Assembly (NCBI RefSeq): GCF_036711975.1
Contig: NC_091972.1
Location: forward strand, 20,031,001-20,095,000
Reading direction: 5' to 3'
Source of the DNA: Onthophagus taurus
Taxonomy: Eukaryota > Arthropoda > Insecta > Coleoptera > Scarabaeidae
DNA length: 64,000 nt
Shown here: piece after piece, positions 1 through 11,719 of the stretch
Layout: each line of letters starts with the position of its first letter
How positions within the stretch are numbered: the stretch's first letter is position 1
Translations under genes and position numbers: made by a program
The notes under the pieces: generated by a model
Told to the model about the DNA's origin: nothing
The model's database searches: none
Seen by the model: only the letters and a program-made list of their open reading frames with translations

Positions 1-400
1 AGTATTGTGCTAGCATATGTTGAAGTAAACAACAAATATTTATTGTTCAATTATGCACCCTTTATAGAAAATAAAATTTAAATCTCAATACAATTCAGTC
101 TACACAGAACTGCACTATATCAAGTGTAATCAGACAATATCAATCAATTACCTGTAATAATTAACCTTGGGGACCAATTAGAAAAATATTTACCTATCGA
201 TTAATTTTATTAATTTAAATCGTCATGAAATAGCTGTCACTAACTGAGAGAGTAATAATAAAGATTTGTACTTTCAGAAAATTACAAAAGAAGAATATTG
301 CAAAACGTCAGTACCAAACATAAGTAAAAATAAGAAGAAAAATATCGATAAATAAGGATAATTTTAAAATGAACGTTTTATAAAAACATAATATTAATAC
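1..400. repeat. Inverted copy of the flank upstream of the five-domain gene
   Basis: This stretch downstream of copy 1 reads, in reverse complement, almost base for base like 14930-15201, and in broken form back to about 14270. The matching stretch ends about 300 bp upstream of the five-domain chitin-binding gene. The match runs off the left edge of the window, so a second five-domain-like gene on the minus strand may lie just outside. No coding region is supported here. Confidence 0.8.
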
Positions 401-452
401 AAGTTCAAATTTTATTTATATAACACAATCATTTAATTGAGAAAAAATTAAT

Positions 453-1164
453 TTATTCACATCCTGCATCAGCTGGCCAATCACAAACATTGAGTTCGGT
501 GTTGAAATGAAGTCCATCTGGGCATGGCATATCATAGGCAACTCCCCAATCGCATTGGCAGAATCTCCCACAAGTTTCAGGGTGGGCAAAGTAATGAGGG
601 AAATCACCATTTTCTTTTGGGCATGGATCATTTGGGCATCTGCCTTGACCGTTTCCATCGCCACTTTCGTCACTTTCAGAGCTAGAACTAGAGCTGGAGC
701 TACCGGAATCTTCTTCAACATTGCCATCTCCTCCCTCAACTTCTTCTTCTTCATCACCTCCATCAACTACTTCTTCATCATCATCCCCTTCATTGCTTTC
801 GCTGCTGCTACTGTTGCTGCTTCCACTGTCATTTCCACTGTCATCTCCACCATCACCGTTGCATCCAGCTTTATCTGGCCAATCACAGACTTCCAATTCT
901 TTGTTGAAATGTAAATCAGATGGGCAATCGAATTTGACGGGTTTTCCCCAATCGCATTTGTAAAAGACGGTGCAATCTTTATCATCTACCAAGAAATCAA
1001 CTTTATCCGGATTCATGTCGTCGGGGCATTCACCAACTGGGTCGGCTTTGGCATATTGGAAAGCCAATACAAAGGTGGCACATAACAAGAATGTAGCTAA
1101 AATATAAGATATAAAGTTATAACTAAGCTTATTATATTGAAATTGTTATGGACTCACCTTTCAT
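453..1164 (-). CDS. Two-domain chitin-binding protein (CBM14), copy 1
   Basis: This is a secreted protein of 216 aa with two exons: coding 1158-1164 (ATG AAA G), a 61-bp GT-AG intron, and 453-1096. The start is chosen because the spliced frame gives a clean signal peptide of about 20 residues (MKATFLLCATFVLAFQYAKA). Domain 1 (residues 26-81) has the peritrophin-A spacing C-x17-C-x5-C-x9-C-x12-C-x7-C, with aromatics around the third cysteine (FYKCDW). Residues 82-155 are a Ser/Asp/Glu/Gly linker, the longest in the family here. Domain 2 (156-215) has the same core plus two extra cysteines (C-x4-C before it and CGRFCQC inside). CBM14 domains bind chitin, so a role in peritrophic matrix, cuticle or another chitinous matrix is likely, but the tissue cannot be told. 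The linker signature EEEEVEGGDG and the upstream DNA match copy 6, its mirror partner. Confidence 0.9.
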
Positions 1165-1230
1165 TTTGATATTTAGTCAAATTGCTGTGATGAACCAATT
1201 CGAATAATAATTTAAGTATGCGGCGGCCCT

Positions 1231-1238
1231 ATTTTATA
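1231..1238 (-). promoter_or_regulatory. TATA box of copy 1
   Basis: TATAAAAT in the sequence GCTATAAAATAGGGCCGCCG lies 67 bp upstream of the ATG. The same string occurs upstream of copy 6. Confidence 0.6.
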
Positions 1239-2045
1239 GCATAAATAAAAAAAAATGCCGATAATTTAATTATAAAGAACAAATTACTATAATTGGTAAT
1301 TAATTAGTGTTGATAAAAGCGAGATAATTAATAATAGCCAATAGATATTTATCTATTGCTACCAACACAATAGTTCAATACATATAGTGTATTAAAAGTT
1401 CATACAAAAAATATTAATGGTTATCGATCAATGAAACCGGATATAATATGATTTCTTTTCGCTTTGATGCAAGGCATACGTGCATTATATGAAAATACAT
1501 TTTGGGGGGTTAGGTTAGGCCGTCTTATAATCAAAGTAACTTCTAAGTTACCTATATTATTTTACATAAAATTTTAAAAATAGCCAGTATAATAGGGCCG
1601 TTAAGGTCAATCGATTAGAAAGACCGTCTTTCAAAAAATCGATAATCTATATTAAATTAGACGGATTAGTAACGTTTTCAATAAAAAAAAATACTGAACG
1701 GCCCTATTTAGTGTTTCAATATGGTTATGCAGAAAAATTGCTTCCTTCAAAATGGTTAGGGACTAAGAAACGAAATATTTTTAGGTTATAAAGAAATGCT
1801 TGAGGTTAAGTTTAGCCAAATTATAAGTTTCCAGGGCTTTTAATTTATTTTATATAAATTGTTTGACGCATCTCGAGAATGTATTCTCGAGATACTTCAA
1901 AAATTATTCTCTCCTAAACAGTTAGGAATTAAGAAATGAAATATTTTGAGGATACAAAATTATAAACTTCTGCTATTCTTTCCTTCCACTTCTTCCTAGG
2001 TCTTCACCTCTTTTTCTTATCCATATTCTTTGCTTCAAATACCGT
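1239..2045. repeat. Upstream flank of copy 1, inverted duplicate of the copy 6 flank
   Basis: No gene is seen. The conserved motif AATTAATTAGTGTTGATA lies near 1300 and ATCAATGAAACCGGAT near 1428. The reverse complement of 1240-2045 corresponds to about 28440-29570, including a palindromic CTCGAGA-containing stretch near 1870. At 1970-2045 it also includes the tail of an RTE/R1-like LINE 3' remnant that lies near 28440-28520. Confidence 0.7.
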
Positions 2046-2430
2046 TTTTTTAAGTCAAATACCAAGTTTTTCAAGACGATGAATTTCCATCCTCATTTGT
2101 CACTAACCGCAAGATTAGACATGACACTTTAAAGAGATGATTTATCAGAGAAGGCAGAGACAAATCAAAAACTATCAAACAGTCATGATGAAAGACTTAA
2201 GCGTAGCTAATAATAACTCTTTTGCAAAGTCGACGAATGACGAAAGTAGTTCATGCACATCCAAGATATAAGTCACAATACATTGCTAGATCGGCTGTTG
2301 CGTGCTCGACCTTGAGTATTCCCTCAACATCTTCTTCACTAGAAGCTATTCCAAAGGCCATGCCGAGAATGCTACAAAAAGGAAGAAAGAAAGGTAAAAC
2401 ACATATTTACTGATTATTTCCTGAAAAGGA
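2045..2430 (+). mobile_element. pogo/Tigger-like transposon fragment, C-terminal end
   Basis: The plus strand carries decayed codons for the end of a pogo/Tigger (DDE_1) transposase. The recognisable part is KAMPRMLQKGRKKGKTHIY just before 2413, matching the basic Lys/Arg-rich tail in the element at 12360-13990. The catalytic region is absent. Stretches around 2120-2300 match 12540-12720 and 24000-24180 in inverse orientation, so this is the third copy of one family in the window. Confidence 0.6.
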
Positions 2431-2499
2431 CATAATTGGATATGAAAAAAAAGTGGCAAAAGAAAAGCAATTTCCACAAAGCTGGTCACTCAGTAACCA

Positions 2500-4035
2500 C
2501 TGAATGCTTTTTGATAGGATGCAAGTAGCTCTCAAATTGATAGAGACTTACTTGGCGTGACGAACAAAGACTTTCTGTGAATCCTAAGAAGACAGAGTTG
2601 ACTCTTTTCACACGGATTAGGAAGTTTGGCAAGCCCAGAATGCCATCCCTTGCTAATATTCCATTGGCGTTGTCAAAAGACGTTAAATATCTGGGCATCA
2701 TACTTGACAATAAAATAACATGGAGAGCACACCTAGATAATAGAGTAAAAAAGGCGTACGTTCTATTCGGTCAATGCGGAAGGGCTATAGGTAAGGCATG
2801 GTGTTTGTCACCCAAAAATGCCCTCTGGATTATACGGCTGTAATCCGACCTATGCTTACATATGGTGCAGTAGTATGGTGGTCAAAGACCTTATAGTCTA
2901 CATCCACTGATGTACTTAATAAAGTACAGAGACTTGCGTGTTTCTATGTTACAGGTGCGCTGCGGACTACCCCCACTGCAACCATGGAAAAATGTTGAAC
3001 CTAACGCCACTTCATTTGTTCATTCAAGAGATGGCACTGGTGACTATGATTCGACTGCGGGCAGCATGAATTCTAATGGGTGAGAGTGATAGTAAAAATG
3101 CCATTCTCTGGAATGAAATGGTGGACTACTCACCAATTGTAGAATGTAAAACGGACTTCACATCCCTACAACACATTTTTACGAAGAAATATCTCACCCA
3201 TCCAAGTTCCACTGAAATAGAGGTAAAAAACAGCCTTAAAATCTACACTGATGGTTGAAGTAGACGGGAAGGAGCTGGAGCCGGACTCTTCTCGTACGAT
3301 CTCCGACTCCACGTATATGAACCTCTAGGTAAAAGTACCACCGTCATACAGGCGGAGTTAATCGCCATACAAATTGTCGCTGACGTTATTGTCAGATCCA
3401 ACTTGGTAGGTAAGACTTTCACAATATACACTGACAGTAGACAAACTATTTTAGCCCTGAGTAGAATAACAATTAGCTCAGGACTTGTTATGGGTTGTTG
3501 TCTGACATTGGAGAATGCCGCAGTGCATAACTGTGTTAAACTTCAATGGATAAAAGAACAGTCGACCTGTTCAGGTAACAAGCACGCTGATAGGTTTACC
3601 AAAAGGGCTGCCAAGCGAGCGCCATGTTCGCTTGAACCGATAATGCTGCGTCCTTATCAATTCAGATTTAGATAATAAAAGATTTTACCCACAAAAAATT
3701 TATGAACTGGTGGGATAGGGTTGAGGGCTGCCATCTGTCTAAGGAAGTATTCCATTATCCCTCAGCAGAGGGAGCCTTGTCTTTTGTAAGGCTTGGTAGA
3801 AACGCTCTACGAACTGTAACGGGACTCGTCACAGGTCACTGTAAGGTAAACAAGCATCTTTATAACCTTAAGCTTGCTGTTAGTCCTCTCTATCGCCTCT
3901 GTGAAGACCTCAGAATGAGAGACTTCGGAGAGTAATGGCCGAGCACAGATGGGATCAGGAACACACCTCTGAGCTGTATCCTAGCCTTCGGAAATTCCTT
4001 AAGGTGAAGCATACCCTCCCCTTTCCTACATACAT
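2500..4035 (+). mobile_element. LINE fragment (I/LOA/jockey-like), RT end plus RNase H
   Basis: Broken frames read on the plus strand as the end of a reverse transcriptase. They show NPKKTELTLFTR, then KYLGIILDNKITWRAHLD (2577-2843), then a shifted frame reading like PMLTYGAVVWW near 2850-2880. An RNase H domain follows, with IYTDG near 3240, a QAELIAIQ stretch near 3350, YTDSRQTILAL near 3430 and a KHADRFTKRAAK-like segment near 3580. At least four frame changes or stops interrupt it. The 5' half (endonuclease, YADD) is missing and the fragment ends in a simple ACATACAT tail. RNase H in the ORF fits the I, LOA and related LINE clades; the exact clade is not certain. Confidence 0.75.
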
Positions 4036-4700
4036 ACATACAAGCAATTTCCAAAAAATTAAATGAAAGGAGTGTCCCCACGACAGTTCCTCAGATGAAG
4101 ATAATAAAAAAGTCCAAAACAGTTCCAGCAGTGAACAAGGAACCCTATTAGAAAATATAAAATAGGAATGTGGAAGAGAAGATTAAAGAGTATTTTGTCC
4201 AAGGTAATTTAAATAAATGCGATTTTGCTTTGATAAAATTTCTTAGAAAAAACGTGTTTATTTTTATGTTGGTGAAATTACTAACGTCTTGTCTATTTCC
4301 AAGTTTCAAGCAAAATATTATAAAAGGATTGGTAATACCAGAAGATTTATGCCGGATCGAAATGACGAGTATAATGTCCTCATAAAAGACATTATTGGAA
4401 AACTTCCACATCCGGTTATTCAAGGTTCATTGACAAGACAAGCAATTATATTTGAAGTATATTTTCATAATACAATGTTAAATAATTCTTAATGTTAATG
4501 TCATGTTGTATCTAAAAGCTATTAAAGATTATATTCTAGCTTATTCCTTCGTATAAATACCTAGCTATTGCTTTTGTCGTATTAATACCTGAAGCCTACC
4601 CCATTCCATTTTATTTTGTTTAATAATTTATTTCCATTTCTATATCGTTTTTGTAAAACGTCAACATTGTGTACAAAGGTCTAAAGAATTTGTTAGTACA
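4036..4700. other. Unassigned intergenic DNA
   Basis: A short open stretch near 4080-4180 reads as Ser/Glu-rich (SSSDEDNKK), and two short overlapping frames run through 4170-4492. None has a recognisable motif and no start or splice site stands out. The part from about 4600 is the downstream flank of copy 2 and matches 23785-23850 inverted. Confidence 0.4.
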
Positions 4701-4702
4701 TA

Positions 4703-6145
4703 CAGTGTGTCCCCGGATTGTGTCCCCGTAAGGTATAATTGACGATAAATTTTTGAATTCAAATTCCATCTTTTGCAATTAACGTCTGGATGTCATAAAA
4801 CGAAATATAACCAAGTTTTACGTCAAATATCCTCAAAGTACCAAAGTTAACGCAAGAAGTTTGTTAACCGCTGTAGGTAAAGTGGTCTTTCTGAGCAATG
4901 TACAACAAAAATTGATTAAAATAAAATGTTTGTTATGTTAAATTATAGCGATATGCCGAATTTTATTAATTTAGCATATAAAAGAAAAAATGAGTTTTTT
5001 CTTGAAAATTTTTTCTAATATTCCGTTTTACAATAAAAACAAATGACCTGAGTGAACTAACAATTATCATTTGATAGCTTAGCTTTAGCCTATTGTCAAA
5101 TATTAATTGATCATGTTTACATTACAACGTAAAATATTTATAGTGCAGTGCTATGGATTGGGGAACATCAGTTACAATGCAGTTTTAAGGCAATTTGAGG
5201 AAAAATTTGGATTGAAATGGAAAATCTGGAAGAGAGTTGTTAAAATATTTTCGGAAACGAGCAATGTGGAAAATAAAAGGAAGGAAAAAAGCTTTTAGAT
5301 GAACATGATGCGGGGTCGATTGTTGCAGTAACGAACGCAATGGATTATGGTAAGGTGTCGTATTATAAACCAAAATTTAACCACACTATCGAATTAGGTG
5401 ATGAAGCAAAACGTTTAGATTATTCTATGTGGCTTGGGTACAACATTTTGAAAGACAGAACTTTTTTAAAAAACATAAAAACATTGCGGCCCACATTCGA
5501 CCATTTTAATTAGAAATTATTTAAATACGTTATTTCGAAAAAAATGGATTGGTAGATATGATCCGCAACCATAGTTGCCAAGAAGTCCGGATTTATTTAT
5601 TACGGATTTTTATTTTTGAGGTTATGTAAAACAAAAAGTGTACACTGAAAATTTGAATAACAATTTAGACCATTGAAAACAAAAAAAATGAAACTGCTAT
5701 TAGAGAAATTCCGTTGGACCATATTAGAAAAAGTTATAAACAATGTCGGAAAAGGGCTGAATTATGTGTTAGTGTTGGTGGTATGATTGAATAAGCTTTT
5801 ATGTTAATTTAGTTTAGATCGAAAATGTTTTGTTAATCTTATGATTTAAAAATTTGCATTTTGATTTTATATCCTACATTAATAAAATTCGGCATATCGC
5901 TATAATTTAACATAATAAACATTTTATCTTAATCAACTTTTGTTGTACATTGCTCAGAAAGGCCACTTTACCTGCAACAGTTAACAAACTTCTTGCGTTA
6001 ACTTTGGTACTTTGAGGACATTTGACATAACACTTGGTTACATTTCGTTTTATGTCATCCAGACTTTAATTGCAAAAGATGGAATTTGAATTCCAAAATT
6101 TATCGTCAATTATACCTTACGGGGACACAATCCGGGGACACACTG
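4703..6145 (+). mobile_element. mariner-like DNA transposon with 268-bp inverted ends
   Basis: The element is 1443 bp with terminal inverted repeats 4703-4970 and 5878-6145, starting CAGTGTGTCCCCGG and flanked by TA duplications at 4701-4702 and 6146-6147. Inside, 5107-5298 encodes an N-terminal helix-turn-helix (FIVQCYGLGNISYNAVLRQF) of the type that begins many insect mariner transposases. A broken 3' part near 5576-5645 reads PRSPDLFITDFYF, then a stop, then GYVKQKVY, the region around the third catalytic acid. Most of the catalytic core is deleted, so the element is not autonomous. The inverted paralogous flank of copy 5 (around 23785) holds the same site without the element. Confidence 0.88.
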
Positions 6146-6342
6146 TATATTTGAAAATTTTAAAAAATTGTGTTTTTAGAAAAAAAAATTATATTTCAAA
6201 AATGTCCCATTGTAGAACTCTCCGCTAATAATGAATAGATCAAATGCTTTAAGTGAATAATTATAAACAAAAACTAATTATTAATGCATAATTAAATTTT
6301 ATTTGTGTTCAGTTAAGTAACATTTTTATGATAATAAGTATA

Positions 6343-7038
6343 TTATTCACATCCTGCATCAGCTGGCCAATCGCAAACATTAAGGTCGGTGTTGAAATGA
6401 AGACCATCTGGGCATGGCATATCATAGGCTACTCCCCAGTCGCATTGGCAGAATCTACCACAGGTTTCTGGGTGGGCAAAGTAATGAGGGAAATCACCAT
6501 TTTCTTTTGGGCATGGATCATTTGGGCATTTGCCTTGACCGTTTCCATCGCTACTTTCGTTACTTTCGGAGCTAGAACTAGAGCTGGAGCTAGAGGAATC
6601 TTCTTCAACATTGTCATCTCCTCCCTCAACTTCTTCATCATCACCTCCTTCAACTACTTCTTCATCGTCCCCTTCATCGCTTTCACTGCTGCTACTGCTG
6701 CTGCTACTTCCACCGTCATCTCCACCATCACCGTTGCATCCAGCTTTATCGGGCCAATCACAGACTTCCAATTCTTTGTTGAAATGTAAATCAGATGGGC
6801 AATCGAATTTGACGGGTTTTCCCCAATCGCATTTGTAGAATACGGTGCAATCTTCATCATCTACCAAGAAATCAACTTTTGCCGGGTTCATGTCCTCGGG
6901 GCATTCACCAACTGGGTCGGCTTTGGCATATTGGAAAGCCAATACAAAGGTGACACATAACAAGAATGTAACTACAATATAAAAGTAAAGTTTTAGCTAA
7001 GGCTATTAAATTAAAATCGTTATAAACTTACCTTTCAT
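6343..7038 (-). CDS. Two-domain chitin-binding protein (CBM14), copy 2
   Basis: The spliced protein is 211 aa from exons 7032-7038 and 6343-6971 with a 60-bp GT-AG intron. The signal peptide begins MKVTFLLCVTF (Val at residue 9, shared only with copy 3). Domain 1 spans 26-81, the acidic Ser-rich linker 82-150, and the eight-cysteine domain 151-210. Diagnostic features are EDMNPAK and DDEDC in domain 1, the linker end ESNESSDGNGQGKC, and FNTDLNV in domain 2. The last two are otherwise found only in copy 5, its mirror partner. Its downstream DNA holds the 1443-bp mariner. The frame is intact and function is expected to match copy 1. Confidence 0.9.
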
Positions 7039-7103
7039 TTTGATATGTAGTCAAATTGCTGTTATCGAACAATTCGAATAATAATTTAGCGTGCGAAAAC
7101 CCT

Positions 7104-7111
7104 GTTTTATA
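7104..7111 (-). promoter_or_regulatory. TATA box of copy 2
   Basis: TATAAAAC followed by AGGG lies 66 bp upstream of the ATG, within sequence shared with copy 5. Confidence 0.6.
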
Positions 7112-8650
7112 GTATAAATCGAAAAAAATGCCGTTAATTTAATTATAAATAACAAATAACTATAATTGTTAATTAATTAGTTTTGATAAAAGTAGGGTAA
7201 CTAATAAGAGACACTAGATATTAATCTGCTATCGACACAATAGTTTAATACTTATAGAATAATAAAACTTTAAAGAAAAAATATGAATGGTTATCAATCA
7301 ATGAAACCGGATGTAATATGATTTTGTTAGGTTGTTTTGAAAAAATTGTTCGCTCTGATTACATATTTTTAGCTTTTCACAAAAACTTCCAATCGCAACT
7401 GACCAATGTAAAATTTAACGAGGATGATACTTAAAAATCTCTGTGTTAAAATACCCCGCAAGAAGAATTTCATCACTCACACGATTGAACTAGGGCGAGG
7501 CAGCGTTTGAGCAAAGACCCCATCTTGTAGAAATCAGTTTTGTAAATAAGTCCCTACGATATCTACAGGTGCAAAATATATTTAATGATGAGTTTTGACT
7601 GTGTAGGTGGACTTTTCGTGGGGTTTCTACTATCCGTGTCCAATATTAGGCTTTTCAATTTCAAAATCGATATTTTCGCAACCATTCAATAACACAAAAG
7701 CAGTAATTTGTTGTGATTACTGAACATTTCTACGTAACATATATAGCTCGTTAAATGAAAAAAGTACCCGATTTTTTTATCGTGCCTAGCATCTTTTACC
7801 ACTTTGCGATTTTTTTCCCGAATACTATCTGATGAAAAAATTTCAATTTTGAACGAATTGTAGACTGGTGTAGTAGTTTTAGCCAAAATACCTCATACAC
7901 ATTGCGTATGTCGAATCGCATTCTCAAAACACCTGGATTTATATTTTGTATTGGACCAAATATTTTGGCATAAAAAATTGTTTAACTATTTTTAGTTTTT
8001 CCAGAAAATGTTAAATAAGGTTAATTTTGTTTTGAACTGTTAATCATTTCCTGAAAATAATATTGGGTAAAGTTAGTTTTCTTATGAAATGTTAATCATT
8101 CCGGCACACAATGTTATGTAAATTGAAAATCGAAAATTGTTCCAACATCGATTTTACAATACGAGTTAAAGTCAGTGTTATACGTAGCAGTCGACTGCTA
8201 GCGCAATTGGACCTCCATGGTGAAGAAATCCTTTACTGTGATGACAGTACTGCTAGGGGGTTTTTAAAACGTCGGCTCTTTGATAATTAAAGGTAATATT
8301 ATAAATATAACGCTAATTGGACGTGAACAGGCGACACGTATTATAAAACTTTTATTTAAAAAAAATAAATTAATGTGCATGAGTAAACACGAGAAAAGAA
8401 GAAAATAAGATTCTCGGTTACGCACTTATCGAATAGATCTATTTTTGACATCGAAACGACTCTTTTAACCGATTTATTAACAAAAGATGGGAACTTCCAA
8501 AATTAACGTACAAATAATTTCTATTCTTGCAAGATATGGTTGTCATATACGTTTTACATTGAACTTAATTATCAGATAATTGATTTTTTATAACTGCATG
8601 TGAAGTACTCGTTTTAACTTTAACTAATATTTTTAAATATTTCTAAAATA
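7112..8650. other. Intergenic region between copies 2 and 3
   Basis: The first 220 bp carry the shared upstream motifs (AATTAATTAGTTTTGATA near 7170 and ATCAATGAAACCGGAT near 7297). From about 7340 to 8500 the DNA has no mirrored counterpart near copy 5 and is probably a decayed insertion; a short frame at 7686-7886 has no recognisable motif. From about 8500 it is the downstream flank of copy 3, which matches 19850-19990 inverted. Confidence 0.5.
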
Positions 8651-8730
8651 AAATTCAAAGGAAAGTTCTTATTGCATCATAATATTTACATTTATTTAAA
8701 TAACATAATCGTTTTCACAAATCAAATAAA

Positions 8731-9403
8731 TTATTCACAGCCTGCATCTGCTGGCCAATCACAAACATTGAGTTTGGTGTTGAAATGAAGTCCATCTGGG
8801 CATGGCATATCATAGGCAACTCCCCAATCGCATTGGCAGAATCTACCACAGGTTTCAGGGTGGGCAAAGTAATGAGGGAAATCACCATTTTCTTTTGGGC
8901 ATGGATCATTTGGGCATCTGCCTTCACCGTTTCCATCGCCACTTTCGTCACTTTCGGAGCTAGAACTAGAGCTGGAGCTACCGGAATCTTCTTCAACATT
9001 GTCATCTCCTCCTTCAACTACTTCTTCATCGTCCCCTTCATCGCTTTCACTGCTGCTACTGCTGCTGCTACTTCCACCATCATCTCCACCATCACCGTTG
9101 CATCCAGCTTTATCTGGCCAATCACAGACTTCCAATTCTTTGTTGAAATGTAAACCGGATGGGCAATCGAATTTGACTGGTTTTCCCCAGTCGCATTTGT
9201 AAAAGACGGTGCAATCTCCATCATCTACCAAGAAATCAACTTTTGCCGGGTTCATGTCCTCGGGGCATTCACCAACTGGGTCGGCTTTGGCATATTGGAA
9301 AGCCAATACAAAGGTGACACATAACAAGAATGTAACTAAAATATAAAAAATACAGTTTTAGCTAAGGCTATTAAAATAAAATCGTTATAAACTTACCTTT
9401 CAT
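8731..9403 (-). CDS. Two-domain chitin-binding protein (CBM14), copy 3
   Basis: The spliced protein is 203 aa from exons 9397-9403 and 8731-9335, intron 61 bp. The linker (82-142) is short because one DDEEVEGG block present in copies 2 and 4 is missing. Domain 1 carries EDMNPAK, DDGDC and PSGLHF; domain 2 (143-202) carries FNTKLNV, and the linker ends GEGRC instead of GQGRC. DDGDC and PSGLHF are shared with copy 4. Flanks on both sides (8500-10430) match those of copy 4 inverted, so the two are mirror partners. The frame is open throughout. Confidence 0.9.
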
Positions 9404-9468
9404 TTTGATGTTTAGCCAAATTGCTGTAATAGAACAATTCGAATAATAATTGAGGAAGGTACTACCTG

Positions 9469-9476
9469 ATTTTATA
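9469..9476 (-). promoter_or_regulatory. TATA box of copy 3
   Basis: TATAAAATCAGGTAGTACC is the second promoter type of the family. It is shared with copies 4 and 7-11 and lies 66 bp upstream of the ATG. Confidence 0.6.
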
Positions 9477-10450
9477 GCAATATTAAACGCGAAAAAATTC
9501 TAGATGATAACTGCCAATTAATTAGTATTGATAGGTATAGATATTAATCTTTACTATCAATCTACTAGTTAAATATATATGGAGTGTCAAAAATACAATT
9601 ATGAATTGTTAGAAATAATCGTATCAATGAAATTTTCTAATATCAATTTATTATTTCAATAACAATGATTACTAGGATAAGATTTCACTGTCAAAAGTAA
9701 TTTCCTAAAGATCTCTCTAATTTCCTTGTTTCTAATTTCAATTTCCGTTGATTTAAAAGTAGTTGAAAAAACTGAGTATAGACACCAATCTACCATTAAC
9801 AGTGCTCTTGACAACCTATAATAAACAAAACTAACCTACTCCAATCCACCTGCGGAAAGGAATCTTGGAATAGGTCAGGTTTGTTTCAAATATAACAGGC
9901 CATCCCAAACCAAACCAAACCTGACGTACAGTAGCAGGGTGAAGAAGTATTGCATAAAGTACCAGTTTTGATTTGGGCTGCGCCGTCGACTGAAATTTTA
10001 GTACAGAAACTTCATATTTATGCGTATTGCATTCGATAGGTAGTTGATCGGATAGCACCAGGTTTTGTTTAGTAGTTTTTACACAGTTTTTCACTCTTGA
10101 TTGCAGTTTTTACACTTCATTCCATTATTTTATTCCATAAATAATTTCAATTCCACCTAAAATATTAAATCCATACATGGTTATGTCATTATGATAAAAT
10201 TAGACGTTACGCCTAATTTGTATTAAAAACGGTTTTTATTTATGTAGTAGTGTGGTCATTTGTAGAAGCTAAATAATAATTTTGCAATATAAACATTATC
10301 ATTATTTCAAATTTGGGCACACTTGTTGGTGAATAGTCCACTAAGGGATTCCTGCAAGGTGAGCTCAATAACTAATGGTGGTTGTGAAGAAGTACAACAC
10401 CAAGCCAACTACAATAACGTCTATTTGACATTATTTATATGTTAACATTT
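9477..10450. repeat. Upstream arm of copy 3, inverted duplicate of the copy 4 arm
   Basis: The reverse complement of 9404-10430 follows 18410-19130 in blocks. Examples are the ACTAGTAGATTGATAGTAAA stretch near the promoter, the GGAATCTTGGAATAGGTCAGG block near 9860, and the GTGGTTGTGAAGAAGT block near 10378. No gene is visible. Confidence 0.75.
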
Positions 10451-11298
10451 TAATTAAAAATAAACTTTCTTATAGAGATCATATATTTGTGTCGTTATTA
10501 GAGTAAATTGCTAATAGCCTGACAAGAAATCCAGCTACAACCCCTTCACATTATAAAAGATACTTATATGTATAAATTGGTGGAATTTATGATTGAAGTT
10601 TGAAACTTCAAGTTCAAACATCAAGTTTTGAACTTGATTCTGAAGTGAAAATCTTAACCACCCATCCCATTTGAAAAATATTGGGGAATGACATTCCGGC
10701 TTAGAAGGGTAAAGTTTGAGGTATAATTTTTGCGTCAAAAGTTGTTCCCCTGAAAAACAAACTTATGTGTTTCAGATTTATTTCGAAAAAATCTTTCCCT
10801 GGAAGTTATGTTCGTCAGCTCGTTTTCGATGGGCCACCTGTAGAATATTTAGTATAAAAGATTTCCTTTTAACATTTCTTAATTAACATGCGTTCACGAA
10901 AACACACACTTGGCAACATAGTAGGGATTTCGTTTACAGTTTTGTCTTTCAGAAGACATTTAAAATGACATTTAGTACTGCGACAAAACTTTCAAACAAT
11001 TGGGGGACTGTAAAATATTAATTTTATTTACATAGGCACGGCAACATCCAAGGCCGGACTTCACCCTGACAATAGTTGAAAAGAAATTTCTAGAAACGTC
11101 ACGCTCACTATACCATTGATGGTAAAGTATACGAGGATATACGCCTGTGCTGATATGTTTGATCCCAGTGTCTGCACCAGTCCTCCTTTACAAGTTTTTC
11201 CCTGCAGATAGATAAGACCTCAGAAGAACAAAGTTCGTTTTCAACCAGCGTGAGCCTTCACCCATAAAAGTTTTACCACATGGCCTTGACCATTCAAC
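10451..11298. other. Unassigned intergenic DNA
   Basis: There is no convincing gene. A GGGCCACCTGTAGAAT string near 10830 resembles the ends of short non-autonomous Tc1/mariner elements, but no matching inverted end was found. The stretch has no counterpart in the opposite arm of the mirror. Confidence 0.35.
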
Positions 11299-11607
11299 CT
11301 AGCGACGTTGTTCAAAATTTCCACTATAACAGGCTAGTATTTCGAGAAGTGTTTCCTGTGTTTTATAGATAGTAGGACGCTTTTTAACGCTACTATTTAG
11401 GCGTATATTTCTATCCATATACTTTAAGGCCTCCAAAATTGTTGTTGCTTCCGCCGCAAAAATACTAGTGGATGGATTAAGTTTAAAACTGACATGGTAA
11501 TTAATAGTAGGTATCAAAAAAGCACAACCAACACCACCACTTGTAGATTTGGAAGCATCAGCATAAACAACCAAACTACCCTCTATCCACTGCAGGTCCT
11601 CAAACAA
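11299..11607 (-). mobile_element. LINE-derived RNase H fragment
   Basis: The minus strand reads VVYADASKSTSGGVGCAF, then a SIFAAEATTILEALKYMD segment, which is the first half of an RNase H domain of the kind fused to I/jockey-group LINE polymerases. It is truncated on both sides and lies opposite in orientation to the RT fragment at 11720-12335, so the two probably come from different insertions. Confidence 0.6.
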
Positions 11608-11719
11608 TTCTTTATATTCCCAAATATGGAGGAATGATCACTTGATGCGAGCCAAAATACTCAAAAAAGGACGTACATGGAAAAACCTAACACACCTTCC
11701 AGTTAATTTTTTGGAAATT

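Noticed and set aside
507-914. Long open frames antisense to the linker regions (also at 6328, 8785, 19383, 23199, 29899, 32775, 36745, 42339, 56594, 62161, 63509)
   Set aside because: They arise because AGC/GAT/GAA triplet runs have no stops in other frames. They have no start context, promoter or splice logic and change with every linker indel.
453-1088. Start codon inside exon 2 (TTG or internal ATG) for the array genes
   Set aside because: Every copy has an upstream ATG AAA G followed by a GT-AG intron of 60-62 bp that restores a full signal peptide.
10535-10738. 67-codon minus-strand frame
   Set aside because: No recognisable motif. The stretch carries repeat-end-like strings and is absent from the mirrored arm.
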